64,000 nucleotides of DNA from Confluentibacter lentus (GTDB taxonomy: Bacteria > Bacteroidota > Bacteroidia > Flavobacteriales > Flavobacteriaceae), in the NCBI RefSeq assembly GCF_002806995.1, contig NZ_NIHE01000001.1, positions 620,001 to 684,000 of the forward strand, in the 5' to 3' direction. Position 1 is the first letter of the stretch. Every line of letters begins with the position of its first letter. Positions 63,021 to 64,000 of this stretch are shown here, piece by piece. Both the position numbers and the translations under genes were made by a program. The notes under the pieces were generated by a model, which was given only the letters and a program-made list of their open reading frames with translations, had not been told where the DNA came from and ran no database searches.

Positions 63021-63070
63021 TATTTAGTTTAGTTGGTAAAAGTGAGCTGTGGTGGCTCACTTTTTTTTAT
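63021..63070 (+). terminator. Terminator copy 1 (orphan)
   Basis: AAAGTGAGC (63039-63047) pairs with GCTCACTTT (63055-63063), then eight T. The 49 bases from TATTTAGTTTAG on are identical, but for one base, to those at 63949-63998. Belongs to the pseudogene. Confidence 0.85.
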
Positions 63071-63294
63071 GCTTATTTCTATCAAATTTTATTCAATCCA
63101 AAATCAAACAATCTAACCTTACTAAATCTTCTTTTCGAGGTTCCTTATTTCAATTTGTAATTCGTTTCATATAATACAGCAAATTAACAAGTATCTATGC
63201 TAAATTGATTTAACATAAATATAATGATAAAATAACAGATAAAATAGCACATAAATGTGTAAAAATCAATGTTTTACAAACTAACCAACCTATA
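63071..63294. other. Gap upstream of the 63331 gene
   Basis: AT-rich, no ORF or repeat recognised. It ends in the promoter of the next gene. Together with 62614-62881 and the pseudogene it makes up the 717-bp gene-free stretch between the AraC and secreted-protein genes. Confidence 0.4.
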
Positions 63295-63302
63295 TACCTT
63301 TG
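63272..63302 (+). promoter_or_regulatory. Promoter of the 63331 gene
   Basis: TTTT (63272-63275; TTG-like -33), 19 bases, TACCTTTG (63295-63302; perfect -7), 28 bases before the ATG. Confidence 0.5.
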
Positions 63303-63330
63303 TCATGTTGAACGTTAAAAAAACCAAATC

Positions 63331-63939
63331 ATGAAAAAAGTAATTAAAAACACAAAAAAAGGAATCTTAATGGTAGCGATGCTTGCTGCCTCGTTAAGTT
63401 TCGCAAACGAAGGAACCCCATTTTTTTCAATTAAAAATGAATCCAAAAGAACCTCACTTACTTTAGCACTTGTAAAGGAAGGAAACCAATTGTCCATTAA
63501 AGATAACAATGGTATTGTACTATATAAAGAACTTATTCAAAAAACAGGAATCTATACTAAGGGGTTCGATTTAACAGCGCTGCCAAATGGAGACTATATT
63601 TTCGAACTTGATAGCGATATAGAAATAAAAACAATCCCGTTTACTGTTGAGTCCAATACTGTAGTTTTTGAAAAGGACATGGAGAAATCCATTTTCAAAC
63701 CAGTAACCAGGGTAAAAGGTAATTTAGTGTTTGTTTCTCAATTGGCTTTAAACAAGGAACCTTTAAAGATTGATATCTATTTTGAAAAGTCTGGAAGTTC
63801 TGAGCTTTTGCTAACAGAAACCATTAAAGACACACAAAAAATTGAAAGGGTTTATAAATTAACCGGTTTAAACAATGGAAACTACACCATCGTGTACAAT
63901 TCTGAAGGTAGAGAGTTTATAAAACACATTAACAATTAA
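63331..63939 (+). CDS. Small secreted protein of unknown function
   Basis: 202 residues. N-terminal MKKVIKNTKKGILMVAMLAA followed by SLSFANEG is a signal peptide (cut after SFA). The mature part is two repeated beta-rich units with similar ends: FDLTALPNGDYIFELDSDIE near residue 87 and YKLTGLNNGNYTIVYNSEGR near 180 (L-x-L-NG-x-Y-x-I/F). This resembles small beta-sandwich modules of secreted Bacteroidota proteins, related to T9SS sorting domains in style, but no canonical sorting signal is visible. A decayed paralogue lies upstream. Own promoter and terminator. Function unknown. Confidence 0.7.
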   Translation: MKKVIKNTKKGILMVAMLAASLSFANEGTPFFSIKNESKRTSLTLALVKEGNQLSIKDNNGIVLYKELIQKTGIYTKGFDLTALPNGDYIFELDSDIEIKTIPFTVESNTVVFEKDMEKSIFKPVTRVKGNLVFVSQLALNKEPLKIDIYFEKSGSSELLLTETIKDTQKIERVYKLTGLNNGNYTIVYNSEGREFIKHINN

Positions 63940-63948
63940 TTTAATGCC

Positions 63949-63998
63949 TATTTAGTTTAGTTGGTAAAAGTGAGCTGTAGTGGCTCACTTTTTTTTAT
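63949..63998 (+). terminator. Terminator copy 2, after the 63331 gene
   Basis: Same hairpin and flanks as copy 1 (63021-63070) with one base different (G/A in the loop); it ends in eight T. Confidence 0.88.
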
Positions 63999-64000
63999 TA

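Overview
The window is a stretch of chromosome from a member of the Bacteroidota, most likely a marine Flavobacteriaceae. The evidence is low GC content, Bacteroidota-type promoters (-7 element TAnnTTTG) in front of many genes, type IX secretion (T9SS) C-terminal sorting domains on two secreted proteins, a SusC-like TonB-dependent receptor with an N-terminal carboxypeptidase-like domain, TlpA/DUF4369-type lipoproteins, the moxR-DUF58-batABCD order, and the pdxA-DUF177-rpmF-fabH-accB-accC block. I see no transposase, integrase, prophage, CRISPR array or rRNA operon. One tRNA gene, tRNA-Arg(CCU), is present. Species cannot be named from the sequence alone.

Layout. 1-8060 (minus strand) is the Bat aerotolerance operon: moxR, an unrecognised membrane protein, DUF58, a BatD/DUF4381-like protein, batA, batB, batC and the start of batD, which runs off the left edge. 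8343-10262 holds an SDR dehydrogenase and an AlbA_2/Schlafen-like protein. 10415-11968 is an ALDH7-type aldehyde dehydrogenase. 12110-20438 is a thioester alpha-2-macroglobulin lipoprotein, a small ABM-domain protein and PBP1C. 20441-23981 carries an EEP-family hydrolase, a YCII lipoprotein, a CYTH protein, DNA polymerase IV and a tiny PID-CTERM-like surface protein. 23978-29733 is riboflavin synthase, pdxA and the rpmF/fabH/accBC lipid block. 29841-33020 has an FAD oxidoreductase, mtgA, a Gre-like protein and a lone ABC ATPase. 33109-38480 contains a T9SS cargo protein, the tRNA, and a metal locus (ZIP transporter and DtxR regulator facing a TonB receptor across a perfect 18-bp inverted repeat). 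38518-52165 is mostly housekeeping: yraN, a TlpA protein, mfd, TerB, tex, OmpA, lipocalin, ferritin, metG. 52335-62613 holds an LD-carboxypeptidase, DUF4403, a second TlpA, DjlA-like, bacilliredoxin, a lipoprotein, plsC, an acyl-ACP desaturase, an HD hydrolase, a T9SS-sorted SGNH hydrolase and an AraC regulator. The right end holds a small secreted protein and the decayed remains of a paralogue.

Functional themes are envelope and oxidative-stress maintenance (Bat, alpha-2-macroglobulin/PBP1C, MtgA, LD-carboxypeptidase, TlpA, ferritin, bacilliredoxin), fatty-acid and phospholipid synthesis (FabH, AccBC, PlsC, desaturase), metal uptake and DNA repair (Mfd, DinB).

The most unusual content is repetitive. 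Short palindromic elements of the kind scattered through Bacteroidota genomes occur between genes, and also inside two essential-type genes in frame: Mfd, where an 18-codon insertion is flanked by near-perfect 17-bp direct repeats, and MetG. A third element abuts the start of pbpC. A second class of quasi-periodic filler occupies the spacers of the bat operon and appears to have been recruited as the N-terminus of one of its proteins. Other items worth attention are the DtxR-type operator, the pseudogene with a duplicated terminator, a 53-codon Cys-rich protein, and a likely leaderless PID-CTERM gene.
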